A DNA stretch of 64,000 bases from Bombus terrestris (GCF_910591885.1 NC_063275.1:14186501-14250500), one strand, 5' to 3'; shown: positions 50,166-60,892, counted from the stretch's first letter. A program made the numbers and translations. The notes: generated by a model from the sequence alone, not told the origin.

Positions 50166-50714
50166 AAATTTTTAAAAATTCAAATTTTCAAATTTTCAAA
50201 AATTCAAAAATTCAAATTTTCAAATTTTCAAAAATTCAAATTTTCAAAAATTCAAATTTTCAAATTTTCAAAAATTAAAATTTTCAAATTTTCAAAAATT
50301 CAAAGATTCAAATTTTCAAATTTTCAAAAATCCAAATTTTCAAATTTTCAAAAATTCAAATTTTCAAATTTTCAAAAATTCAAATTTTCAAATTTTCAAA
50401 AATTCAAAGATTCAAATTTTCAAATTTTCAAAAATTCAGAAAATCAAAAATTCAAATTTTCAAATTTTTAAAAATTCAAAGATTCAAATTTTCAAATTTT
50501 CAAAAATTCAAAAATTCAAATTTTCAAATTTTCAAAAATTCAAATTTTCAAATTTTCAAAAATTCAAAGATTCAAATTTTTAAAAATTCAAATTTTCAAA
50601 TTTTCAAAAATTCAAAAATTCAAATTTTCAAATTTTCAAAAATTCAAAGATTCAAATTTTCAAAAATTCAAATTTTCAAATTTTCAAAAATTCAAAAATT
50701 CAAATTTTTAAAAA

Positions 50715-50892
50715 TTCAAAATTTGAAAATTTGAATTTTTGTATTTTTTACTTTTTGAATTTTTGAATTTTTGGATTTTTGAATTTTTGAAAATTTGAAT
50801 TTTTAAAAATTTGAAAATCCGAATTTTTGATTTTTTGAATATTTGAAAATTTAGATTTTTGAATTTTTGAAAATTTGAAAATTTGAATTTTA
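50715..50892 (-). repeat. Right flank of the 8-bp array in inverted orientation
   Basis: At the palindromic junction TTCAAAATTTGAA (50715-50727) the array flips orientation. From there to 50892 units read AAAATTTG/AATTTTTG, the reverse complement of the main array. They are more degenerate (GGATTTTTG, AATCCGAA, TTTAGATT). The corresponding minus-strand frame (50708-50923) is an artefact of the repeat. Confidence 0.8.
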
Positions 50893-52010
50893 ATAATAAT
50901 AAAATTCGAGATATTGCGTACATTAATATTAAGAGTTGTTTGAGAATATTTTACGATATATAATTAAAGGTTTCTATGAATATTTGTATTAGTTTTGTTA
51001 TGGAGAAAGTTAATTTGAGAAATAAGTGGATGGAACCTCTTTACGAAACACTGCGAAATGAATATTTGTTCGAGTTACGTATATTAGAATAGTTGCGATG
51101 AAATGAATATCTTCAGCAAACACGTAGAGCGCATGGATTTTTATTGCCTCATTAAACCTCCACTGCTGGAAACAATTTTAAAATTCCTTGATGTTTCCAA
51201 GCGACTTTTCATTTAATCCGCAGAATTCATTGATGTCATACATACCGGTGCATATATTTACAAGCAGCTCTTACGTTACAAACTGTACAGGAACTGTATT
51301 TAAACCATCTGTTTATTTAAATTCCCCATTTGTACTTCTAATGTTTTATTTACATTCCCCGTTTACACTCCTGATATATTTGTTTATACACGCACAGCCA
51401 CTAAACGTCCAAAATATTCAATTAAACTACTTCCCATAATCCTTAAAAACTATCATTGGTGAAATCTCATTCTGTGTAAGTTGTTTGTTAATATTGTAAT
51501 ACTGAATAACAGCAAAACGTTTAATTCCACCTCATTGATGTTTTAATTTAAAAGATATGTATTCCAGTGAATTTTCATCCATGGTAATTCTTCATTCATC
51601 ATTTGAATTGGCAATCTCTTACACATAATAGTTTTTTATGTAGGAACCCACTATCTTTTTACCGTTACATTTCCCCTCAAAATAAATTACACCATATTCA
51701 AATTTTCCAAGAACCTCAAATCCAATAGAAGTCCATCTGTCTTCTTCAATTTATAATTTGATGATTCTAGAAGCTTCTGGTTATGAAATGACCCAGTTAA
51801 CAGGTTAAAAGATAACTAGCCCCCTATCCTTTTACTTCCTCTCTTTCCCCGCACGGGAATTCCAACGATTCCACATCGATGTACCACCCTACTGAAAAGC
51901 AAGATATGAAACTTATATACATAGAAGAACAATGCACAGACACTGGAATATTCCCAGTTTGTACGATGGATCCAGAAGGACATCGGTTAGGCCACGCATG
52001 CAGATGGTGT
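50893..52010. other. AT-rich intergenic DNA
   Basis: Nothing recognisable lies between the array and the GC-rich block. The frames 51188-51439 and 51824-52061 are short, and the latter overlap on both strands. Confidence 0.4.
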
Positions 52011-52062
52011 CCCGTGGCACGCGTCCCAAGTGCTCGCACGTCACTCAATTCGGATTCCTAGC

Positions 52063-52147
52063 TAGCAGCCGAAACGAGCCCCGTTTCCTCGCGATACTCG
52101 TTTCAGGGTTCCAATAAAATGGAAATGTCTCGGCTGCTGACACGCTA
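52063..52147. other. Nested inverted repeats beside an LTR-like element
   Basis: AGCAGCCGA (52063) pairs with TCGGCTGCT (about 52130). Inside it GAAACGAG pairs with CTCGTTTC. The word GCCCCGTTTCCTCG here recurs as GCCCCGTTTCTCG directly after the LTR-like element (52320). This could be part of a larger decayed element. Confidence 0.35.
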
Positions 52148-52319
52148 TGTCCCGACTCACGGCGCCACGAGAAGCCGGATCAGGAATATTCGGTTAGAAG
52201 GAGGCTCGAGACTACTTTATTGTCCCCGCGGCGAATGTAAGCAGCATGCTGGCACGCGCTTACGTACATATATAGAAATAAACGTGGAGTGAGGGAACGA
52301 GCACGTCCGATGTGGGACA
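52148..52319 (-). mobile_element. LTR-like element, minus strand, 172 bp
   Basis: The ends are TGTCCC and GGGACA, a perfect 6-bp inverted terminus of the TG...CA type. Read on the minus strand there is a TATATA word followed about 50 bases later by ACAATAAAGTAGTC, the TATA/polyadenylation arrangement of an LTR. No target duplication is visible (CGCTA left, GCCCC right) and no internal region lies adjacent. It is an old solo LTR or a look-alike. An AATAAA also occurs on the plus strand, so orientation is uncertain. Confidence 0.45.
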
Positions 52320-54938
52320 GCCCCGTTTCTCGATGGAACGCACATCGAGAGTGCTTTTCATGGGAGAGGCCGACACACACCGCGGTTGTCGACGTTGTCG
52401 TTCTCTCGTAGCGTCTGTATCCGGTGAACAATCGAACTGGGACGCCCGATGGGAAAGGGAAAAAACCGACCATGGCTGGATAGGCCGTGTATCTAACGTT
52501 GAAACGCGTATCGATACGCTTCGTCAATAAGATTTGTTATTTTCCTTTTTTTTTTTTTTTTTTTTTTGGAAGGGACACAGCCGGATTCAATGTCTGGGAC
52601 CGTGTTCGAATGATGAATGCTTATGGGGACTTGTGTTGCGAAGACGAAATGTTTCGATCGTATTTCATTTGTTGATTCTTTGTTTTAGCAGGTCCGTGGA
52701 AGACGAACTGACGTATTGAGATACTTTAAAGGCTGATTAAACAGATGGCTATAGAATTGTAGTTACACGATGTATAATTATGGACATCGTCATATGGACA
52801 TTATATATTGAATCATGTTCGACTGAATTGTATTTTTTTATTGTTAGAAAAATTCTTAAGTTTCAGGTAAACATGAAAAATGTGGCCCCTCGTTTGAATT
52901 TTCTCTTGTTGAAACATCAAAGATTTTTTTTCAATAGTATATCATAATAGTTATCAATATTTAATACGATCAATTTGAATATATTTAATTTTCTTAAAGT
53001 AATAAGTTTATCACATTTAACCCTGATTTTGAAATCGTTTCGCCTAAAGAGAATGTGATTCGTAATGAGTATTAATAATTGTTAATTTTGACAATGTCGA
53101 CGTGATATCGTGCTTATCCGTTATTCTCGAACGAAAAACACAAAGATTGAACGGTAATGAAAGAAAAAGAGATAATGAAAATTTTCATTATATGCATTAC
53201 TGAGGGGGATGAGACGGATGGGGAAGTAGTGATTAAAACGTTTAATTATGTCGGATAACGATTTTAAATAATGAGATATATCGTCATTGAATGTTAGAAA
53301 TGTGTAATTATGGCTTTTCATATCGGTCGATATACGTCAGTTTACATAAGAAATTACGAAATGTTTTGGGATTGAAGGGACACATCACGAATTTCGGCTA
53401 TAGCATTGAATATGAAGTTGTACGAAATGTAATTACAACATGAATAACTTGCTTCGATTCGTATTAAAATTATAATACTGGTAAACCTCACGCGGGTAAA
53501 TCGATAAAGCAAATCTTATTAATCCTTGCTTTATATGGAACAAATGTGAGAAAATATCGCATACATTTGTTTACTCACCTTCCACGATATTTACTGATAA
53601 AATTCGGCGTCGAAATTTCAAATTCAATCTTTGATATCTTATATTACATATATCATCCAACAATTTTGGAGTCACGAAACTTCTCAATTTAATTAATATA
53701 ATTAATTAAGTAAATATTGATAAAAGTATCCCGAAAATCTTGTAAACCTATTTGAAGAACTATCGATTCTATTTTTAAAATTGTTGGCACTGTAATTTTC
53801 ACATTGACACGTTTTATGTTAATGGAATCGTAGCTTCGACTTTGAAGATAGAACCTCCCAGTTATGAATAGCATTTCGTTTTGCTTGTCAAATAAGCGTA
53901 TCAAGTTTGCGTCTAAACTGCTGGAACGTTGGAGAACGCGAGCCACGAGGGCGAAGAGAATGCTGTTATCGAGCACATATGTCTTCCTGAGAGATGTAAA
54001 CTCTCCATTTGCATTGGCTTGCGTTAATGCGTTTCCGATAGCGATCTGTTCCATTGCCGGCATGTTTATTTGAATAATTAGTCACACTGATGACCCTTGA
54101 AAAAATTTAACCCCGTCAGCTTCTTGCATTTCGCATCAGACGAATCGATTTGTTTAATGCAGACAAAGTATCTCATTTTGTACGGAATGGTGAGTATATT
54201 TTATAAATAAGTGGATTCGTAAATACTGATTGAAAAGTTCTTGTAAAAATACGAGATAATAATAGCTTGTTCTCAATTTGATAAAACATACAAAAATAAA
54301 TTGATGTTATTTAATATTAGATCCGTTTTAAATCGTCACACACCTATATGTGCATGGAATTAATATCAATGGGAAATTGAATTTATTCCGATATTAAATT
54401 TCAAATGTTTAACAAAATGTATTTACGATCAATTTTTGAAAATTATTTCCACCGCTTGTTATTTTCATAAAAAGCACAACGCTTTTACAAAATTTCTCTG
54501 TATTGAAAATTGTAAATTACTATTTTATTTCTTCTTCAGAAACACATTAACACATTAATTCTTGCTGGGTAAATTTTTTCGCCATGAGCAAGAATCTAAC
54601 GATACGATATCTGATGATCTTGGGAACCGACGAATCGAATTTCCACGATTTGTTGATCCTTTCAGTTAAGATCGTCGATTATTTCGTATTTTTATTATAA
54701 CCTTTTAATCGATTACTTACAAGTCTACATTTATATATCTTCTTACTTTTAGTCATAGAATATAATAGTATTGCTTGAGTGAAAGAGCCTAAAATATCCT
54801 ATATGAAACGTCTGCCACAAAATAATAAAAGACTTCCACGACTCGTCGATAAGAGCATCGTCGGAGAGTAGATAAGTCATAGTTTATAGGAATTGAAGCG
54901 AAACAATAGTCTAGGCACAACACACAAGTCTTCTGCGT
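52320..54938. other. Intergenic DNA
   Basis: CpG-rich sequence continues to about 52520, followed by a 22-T run at 52546-52567 and then AT-rich DNA. The frames at 53689-54073 overlap on opposite strands and show no domain. No gene is supported. Confidence 0.4.
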
Positions 54939-55061
54939 GGACAATAATAACGGTTTAATTGAATTACATCAGGCGCAACACGGCGCTGTGTCCGAAGGGA
55001 CGCGTCAAGTGCTTTTCACGAGACAAGGCCACCGGTGTCTAGTCTACCGTAATTATTGTCC
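54939..55061. repeat. Short inverted-repeat element, 123 bp
   Basis: GGACAATAATAACGG at the left is inverted as CCGTAATTATTGTCC at the right, 14 of 15 matching. The interior is GC-rich. Read on the minus strand it holds ATTAAA, with a GT-rich tract (TTGTGTGTTGTG) about 40 bases on, beyond the left repeat. An LTR remnant or a MITE are both possible. No clean target duplication was found, although CTGCG occurs close to both sides. Confidence 0.4.
55012..55043 (+). repeat. Diverged repeat segment, copy 1 (partner at 55595-55629)
   Basis: CTTTTCACGAGACAAGGC and the following CACCGGTGTCTAGT align with CTTTCCGTGAGACAAAGC and TGTCGGTGTCCACTAGT about 580 bases downstream. Further downstream both loci carry a TTAAGGGGTG word (about 55234 and 55671). 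This suggests two decayed copies of one GC-rich element. Confidence 0.4.
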
Positions 55062-56519
55062 TAAACTGCGGCACTCGTGGGATTTCACACGACGCGCTTA
55101 GTTAATACGCGTACTTGCAATCGTAACGTTTTAATTAACGACGAAAGTTAGCAGACTTTGTAAAAACCGTGCACGCAGCTTGAGACCGTATTTAACAAAC
55201 GACCGTGTGACACTGGCGGAAAGTACCGGTCGTTAAGGGGTGTGGTGAAGGTGGCACGTTTTGTTACCCAGTTTTGTTTTAAGAACGTTTTCATCGTCCG
55301 CAAGAAAAAGAAGGAAAAAGGATACATCAGAATGATTGTTGTTAAAAAAGAGTCAGCGAACAAAGTAACGCAGAGACAGCAAAATGGAAGTGGTCAGAAG
55401 AAAAGTTTATTAACAGAGTGATATAAATAAATGTCAGATCGGTAGAATCGACTAAGGACAAATGGAATTTTTCCCAAGCGTAATCGTATCTGTCTTTCAA
55501 ATTTACATTGCTGTAACACGGTACAGTAATGAATAGCGTTATTAAGAGAACGACAAATCATAACGGAATTACGTTCGATAGGTTGTATCAGGGGCTTTCC
55601 GTGAGACAAAGCTGTCGGTGTCCACTAGTTTTGTCACGAGCCGCCGTTACCCAAGGGGGTTGCAAAAGGATTAAGGGGTGACGCGATGGACCACACATTC
55701 CGCACATGTGCGACGTATCCGATCCTTTCACGTCGCTGTCACTGCTTTGATAAATCGGAATTAAAACGCATCCCGGTACCGTACAGGCTGTACCCATCGG
55801 TGGGAGTAACTGGTTTCGCTGTGCAGAATGCGTCCTGCGTGATACAAAAGAGAGCCTTGGACACGGAATTTCGATAAAAATGCACACCGGTCGAAATTGA
55901 TAGGAACATAATTACGAGAAAATTGATTTATATCCTACCAAGAAACTGTACTGTTGCAAGATAAATTTAATGTATAATTCCTCCCCGACGTATTTTAACA
56001 TCACCTCCTTGACTATGGATTGAAATAAATTTTAGAGATTACGTATCCCAAGACACTGGCATCTATTCAAACTTGTGTTTCTCGAAAACGTATTATAAAC
56101 TCAATTTGTCATCAGCACTGATTCTCCTTCTATTAATCTCCCCGTATATACTCGAATTCTATGCACAAAACCACGTATGTATCTTCTTAATCCGTTTGGT
56201 TAACCAAGTATGATCCTCTTCTACTTGTCTGACCACGTGAGCTTCTATACTACTCATCCGACTATAACGTACTGTCCTACTTGTACAAAATATATGTTTG
56301 TTGATCTGTTCATCTAGGCTGTAGTTACCGTGGTCACGTGTTCTGACGAGTGACACGTGTCGAGATCAAAATGCATACACTTATAAGAATCTGTATACTA
56401 ATTTTTTACTAACATCAAACGCATTAAATACATGTTTGCAATAAGTACGATATTTTCTATACATTTCGAGATTTGTTGTAAATTTTACTAATATAATCAC
56501 GACAATTGCGTATGATTGT
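55062..56519. other. Intergenic DNA with GC-rich repeat-like parts
   Basis: Bases 55062-55260 and 55590-55860 are GC-rich and share words with each other. Bases 55079-55105 also match the repeat at 29379 and 29569. Between and after them the DNA is AT-rich. No frame shows a domain. Confidence 0.35.
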
Positions 56520-56586
56520 AATGCCAATAAAATTCCACTACTTTCAAATTCTCACTTTCTAATTCAAATACTTTCGTGCGCCAGTG
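56520..56586 (-). mobile_element. Orphan Tc1-like right terminus
   Basis: The reverse complement begins CACTGGCGCACGAAAGTATT and is flanked by TA (56587-56588). It follows the insect Tc1 end pattern (CACTGG, CAC.AAAGTATTTG). A matching left end was not found upstream, so only one terminus is supported. The inner boundary given is approximate. Confidence 0.4.
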
Positions 56587-56831
56587 TATCCATCAACACG
56601 ACACTTCACCAGAATACGCATCCACCGTAACCATAATCTTATTTCTATTAAATTAATACGTCATATCGTTTGAAGGAAGAAAATGTCAGCATATCTGAAA
56701 CAGCGATACGTTCCTATAAAGGGGTGAACACCCTATTATCGGTTGGGAAATAGGGCAAGATAGATTCGAGAAACTTAAAAGACGGCGCCTGGAGATACCT
56801 TATCGGAGAACGTGAGCCACTAGCGGCACAA

Positions 56832-56870
56832 TATAATAGCGTATCTGGCACATACTCGGCCAAACAGTTC
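56832..56870 (+). promoter_or_regulatory. Candidate core promoter (TATA plus initiator-like)
   Basis: TATAAT at 56832 is followed 33 bases later by ACAGTTC (56864-56870), close to the arthropod initiator TCAGTY, with the putative start at A56866. CpG-rich sequence (GAGTCGTCAGCGTCGCGAG) follows, as in many insect 5' untranslated regions. No downstream promoter element is evident at the usual distance. Confidence 0.35.
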
Positions 56871-57149
56871 GGTAGAGTCGAGTCGTCAGCGTCGCGAGTG
56901 TATATACGCCGTTTTGCAGCCGCCTAGTCGAGATATGTATGTTCCCGCCGGTCTCGCGGCGAAACCGTGTACTCGCATACCAATGAGCGTTGTGGATGGA
57001 ACGAAAGCTTCATAGTTGTGACTCAGTTTGTGCTGCACAAGCGAGAAAAAGATTTTACGGACAGAAAGAGGGAAAATCGACTACGCGTACATTTGGCTGC
57101 GGCGATTTCGAAAGTGGAACGCATGCGCGAATACCAATTTGAATAACGT

Positions 57150-57527
57150 ATGTACGCCAAGCGGATTTCGGCCGCGAAAAAAAGTACTCGCGAAAAACTG
57201 ATATTCTCTGTTCTCCGTCTTTACTTCAAGCATAAGCGCGACTGGAAATATTGGACAAGCAAGCAGATGATTCTTTGTGCAGATATAAATCGATGGTATA
57301 GAAAATACAATTTGTTTTGTCTGAGACTCAGCTTTTTTTTACAAAATCCGCGAAGAAGAATATCTGCGCGAATGGTACGAATTATTGAATTGAAAAGCAC
57401 GGAGAAAAATTGTAAGAATTACACTTTGTTTTATCAATTAAGTATCTTTGTGTACTACGTACGTAACGAATTTTTTAAATCGATTTTCTTCGCAATTAAA
57501 AAGTTTAATTCTATATGTTTGATGTAA
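57150..57527 (+). CDS. Candidate short basic protein, 125 codons
   Basis: This is among the few longer frames in the window that begin with a true ATG. It lies about 280 bases downstream of a TATA/initiator-like pair. The product is strongly basic (many Lys and Arg), rich in Phe and Tyr in its second half, and has no signal peptide or domain that I recognise. Several ATGs precede it in the presumed leader (for example 56936), which argues against efficient translation. The sequence AAC|GTATGT overlapping the start also resembles a splice donor, so the same bases could be the end of an untranslated first exon (about 56866-57147) instead. The non-ATG frame directly downstream (57546-57965) is not obviously part of it. 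Function is unknown, and a chance frame is quite possible. Confidence 0.2.
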   Translation: MYAKRISAAKKSTREKLIFSVLRLYFKHKRDWKYWTSKQMILCADINRWYRKYNLFCLRLSFFLQNPRRRISARMVRIIELKSTEKNCKNYTLFYQLSIFVYYVRNEFFKSIFFAIKKFNSICLM

Positions 57528-59837
57528 TTTAGTATAAGACTTTGTTTGCTATTCACTTTTACAACATTTGTGGTCGCATTTTGTATATTTATCCCTTTAA
57601 TAATTTACTATAGAATCGAAAAGAATGCAATTTTTTATCAAACTTCTCGTAAGCATAACTATATTTTTCACTATAGCATAGTTTTCACTTTCAGCAGAGA
57701 AAATAAAATTCTGAAGAAGTTTGATATTTCGACAATAATATTATTTCTCGTACAATCAAAATATATGGGAATAGTCGAGGGTGGAAACAGCAGCGAGTCA
57801 AGTTATACGTTGTTGACCATTTCGCAATCTGCTTTTGACTACGTAATGTTGTACAAGATTCCTCGAAGTATTTCGATCGTTCCAACAACGATGGTGCTCC
57901 AATTGAATATTCGAACGACTACGGTATCCAGGAGAAAAAGTATAGATTACAGAGGAAACGTTTAGACGTTTCTGCGCTCTTGGCAACCGACGCCAGCATG
58001 AATACCTGCATTCTGGCCAGCTTCCAAGAAACATTATAATACGTCCCGTGGTTACACCCTCGAAACACGTGTCACACATACCTCGAGCTCATTTATAAAA
58101 TGTCTCGTGTAATCGAGTATTACGATTTTACTGTACACTGCATTCGCATTATCGTTCTAATAATCGATCCATTTAGATTAGCTTCATTTCAACAAAATAC
58201 AGTTCCCAAATATCTTACGATATTATTATCTTTCCGTTTCCAATTCTACAATTATCATCCGTGAAATAATCTATTATGTACTATGATCGTCTTTTAAAAA
58301 TTTGTAGAAAATAGAGAATTATATTGGAAAATAGATTGGTTATAGTTATTAACTGAATGAAGTTGTTAAAAGTTCAACGAACGTATTTCTGATTACCATC
58401 TTATCGATAACCGTTATATTTATTTCTTATCTAACATGATCTAATAAAGATAATAAAACTGGAAATAACGATTCTTCATAATGAAATAAGTTGCAGGGCA
58501 GGCGAAAATTCTTGGATATCAGATTTTACTTAGAAACAATTATTTTAGAAATGTATCGTACATACGTGTAGTACTTGCTTGTTTCGAAGAACATATATTT
58601 GTAAAAGTTACATCTATATCTTTTTGTATTTATACACATAGACAATGTCAGAATGTATTTTCCATCATTTTGTTGTCTTATTGTGTAAAATCGTTTTCTT
58701 TTCGTAAACGAAACATCATATACAAAATACTATTGTATATTTTCAATTTCATGACGAATCATCTTCTGTTTCCTCATATCATCTTTGTTGAGATATTCTG
58801 TACTTCATCATAATTCTCCAGAATTCTCCAGTTTCTATAGCCATAGTATTTGATCTACGTTATTCGAAGCAAAATGTGACCAGAACGATCGGTATAATTT
58901 ATGCAATTTATTGGAAATTACACTCGTACAATATAATTTATTGGGGCCTTACCGTATCTTGTTTTATCCATTATTTTTAACTATCTTTATGATCTTACTT
59001 GCAAATGAATATTAGAGAAAGAATACTGAAATCAACTAGCCCAAAAGGAAATTTTTGAACAATAAAAATATTCCAATAGAATCTTCAAATCTTTAAATCC
59101 AAAGACAGACAGATTACCCGACATACCAAAGTCCTTAAGCTTCAGACTTATTGTTAGGTAACATGACTCGTCTGTCCGTGTCGCTTTAGCGAGAAAGTGT
59201 CGATGGTCAATGTGTCTTAAAGGCCATTGTCGATCGAGAGACTGAAGTTATCACGGGGTTTTAGGTCACCTTTATCTCCAAGAAAAATATTTCGTCCCTG
59301 TCGGAGATTTATTTCAGGCTGAGCGCGCGCCAGAGATGATCGATCGGCATTGCGCAGGTACGGAAGAGAGATTCGTATAGCGGACGTGCTTCGGCGAATC
59401 ATCGAGCGCGTCGAAGGGGTATAACTTCTCGACGAAAATAGACGGATCAGGTATCGATAACGTTGATATTCCTTTCCGCAGGATTTCGTCGAATTTAAAA
59501 TGCGTTTGGCATCGATGTGCTCACTTTTAGGTGGCTGCTATGAATTTATTTACCTGGAATTTGAATTATATTTGAAGTAAATTTGTTACTTTTAGTGGTT
59601 AAATTCGATCTAATAGAGAACTCCACAAATGTTAGATCTTACGATAAGTCTGTCAATAATCTATTAATCTTTGATCTGTTTAAAGGGTATCTATATATGA
59701 TGGTAATAAAATTGCAAATTAGCAAGTCCACAGATACTATAATTTCCTCTAATTCTCCGATCCTCTTTAAAAATTTATCTTGTCGCAAATTGAATGTTTT
59801 AACTATTCAGGCGGTTTTCATAGAAATGCAATAAATA
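57528..59837. other. AT-rich intergenic DNA
   Basis: The 139-codon frame at 57546-57965 starts with TTG, is hydrophobic at its beginning and overlaps minus-strand frames. I do not accept it as a gene. A slightly CpG-rich patch lies at 59220-59420. Nothing else is recognisable. Confidence 0.4.
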
Positions 59838-60070
59838 CATATTTAAATAGATTTTCTCTCTTGACACAACATCCAGGACAATCTATTTAAAAATCCATCC
59901 CACTAGTAATCAAGATTCCTAACCAACTTATCCTCAAAACACAGGAAACCATATTTAAATATACCTTCTCTCTTAGGACAATCAACTTTATACTTCTCCA
60001 AGTCTAGACACGTTATCTAGAAATAATCCAACTTCCATTGCTTTAATAACGAGAATCCTAGCTAATCAAT
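59838..60070. repeat. Decayed tandem duplication, period about 112 bp
   Basis: CATATTTAAATAGATTTTCT at 59838 recurs as CATATTTAAATATACCTTCT at 59950. In order, both copies then carry CTCTCTT, an AGGACAATC word, TCTATTTAAAAAT or TCTAGAAATAAT, CCA.CC or CCAACTTCC, and a GATTCCTA.C.AA or GAATCCTAGCTAA end. Divergence is substantial. Confidence 0.55.
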
Positions 60071-60892
60071 CAATCTCAAAATTATAGTGAACTATCTTAG
60101 TCCGGATAAATAGAATAATTCCTAAAAGTCTGCGTCAATTTTTATCAATATTACATCTCTTATCAGTACTCTTAACGTCTTTTTTCTTCTTTCTTACCGG
60201 TAACCTTTTGCCAATATTAAGCTACTTCCAATCTACCTGCGTCACTCAGTACAAACTAGCATTTGGAAAATGTATAAATTAGCATATTTCTTTCTTTATT
60301 ACTTTGTCATGTAACATGCACATATATAAAAGTAGAAAACAGAAATTAAACAACGAGTTCACACATATGCGACATCATAGTGAAAGCGTCAACGCATCAA
60401 AGCGTTAATGAAAAATAGGTTAAGTATATTTTGCATCTCATCAGATCTCTTGCAGACAATTTTCTACCTTGTCGCGTGTTTCAGTTTCCTGGGGCTGTTT
60501 CAATTTTTTTCTCACCAGCCTATCAACCGGTATATCTTTTTAAACATTAAAATAGGTCACCGTGTATACATATTCGTTGGTGCGACGTTACGTGCACCGG
60601 GAAGTCGAAAGCACGGAGAAACGTGGCGGAATAGAAACGCGCCGCGGGATGAGCATCGATTCCATCTATTCCGGGTAAATACAGAATAGTTAAACAAGCG
60701 AATGGCGCTGGGCTTGTAGCTGGTAACCGGGCAGCGGCGTTGCTGCATAAGTTCTCGTTACCGGGCGAATCGAGCAGCGTCGTTGAGATGACACAATTCG
60801 AAAAAAGAAGCGACACGAAATGAATTTTTGCTCCTTTTCTTCCTTCTTTTTCTTTCTCGTCCTCATTGGACACAGCACTCAACGAATTCCAA
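60071..60892. other. Intergenic DNA with CpG patch
   Basis: A CpG-rich piece (60560-60790) overlaps several short frames on both strands. No domain is recognisable. Pyrimidine-rich sequence follows at 60830-60865. Confidence 0.4.

Larger units (their letters stand above)
48773..50714 (+). repeat. 8-bp tandem array (CAAAWWTT)n, interrupted by two LTRs
   Basis: The sequence is built from two interchangeable 8-bp units, CAAATTTT and CAAAAATT, with rare variants such as CAAAGATT. Because 8 is not a multiple of 3, the coding period is 24 bp. On the plus strand no frame contains a stop, so all three frames read rotations of one octapeptide (Gln-Ile-Phe-Lys-Phe-Ser-Asn-Phe and variants). The minus strand has TGA once per 24 bp in uniform CAAATTTT units. 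Frames of 136 and 205 codons start at GTG inside the LTRs, have no ATG and are not genes. Array blocks are 48773-49144, 49409-49901 and 50166-50714. The last two share rare variants (AAAATTAAAATTTT, AAAATCCAAA, ATTCAGAAAATC) in the same order. Confidence 0.9.

Noticed and set aside
49304..50471. Frames of 205 and 136 codons encoding octapeptide repeats
   Set aside because: They start at GTG inside the LTRs, contain no ATG, and are open only because the 8-bp motif lacks stops on that strand.
57546..57965. 139-codon frame with a hydrophobic start
   Set aside because: It starts with TTG, the hydrophobic start is typical of T-rich DNA, and minus-strand frames overlap it.
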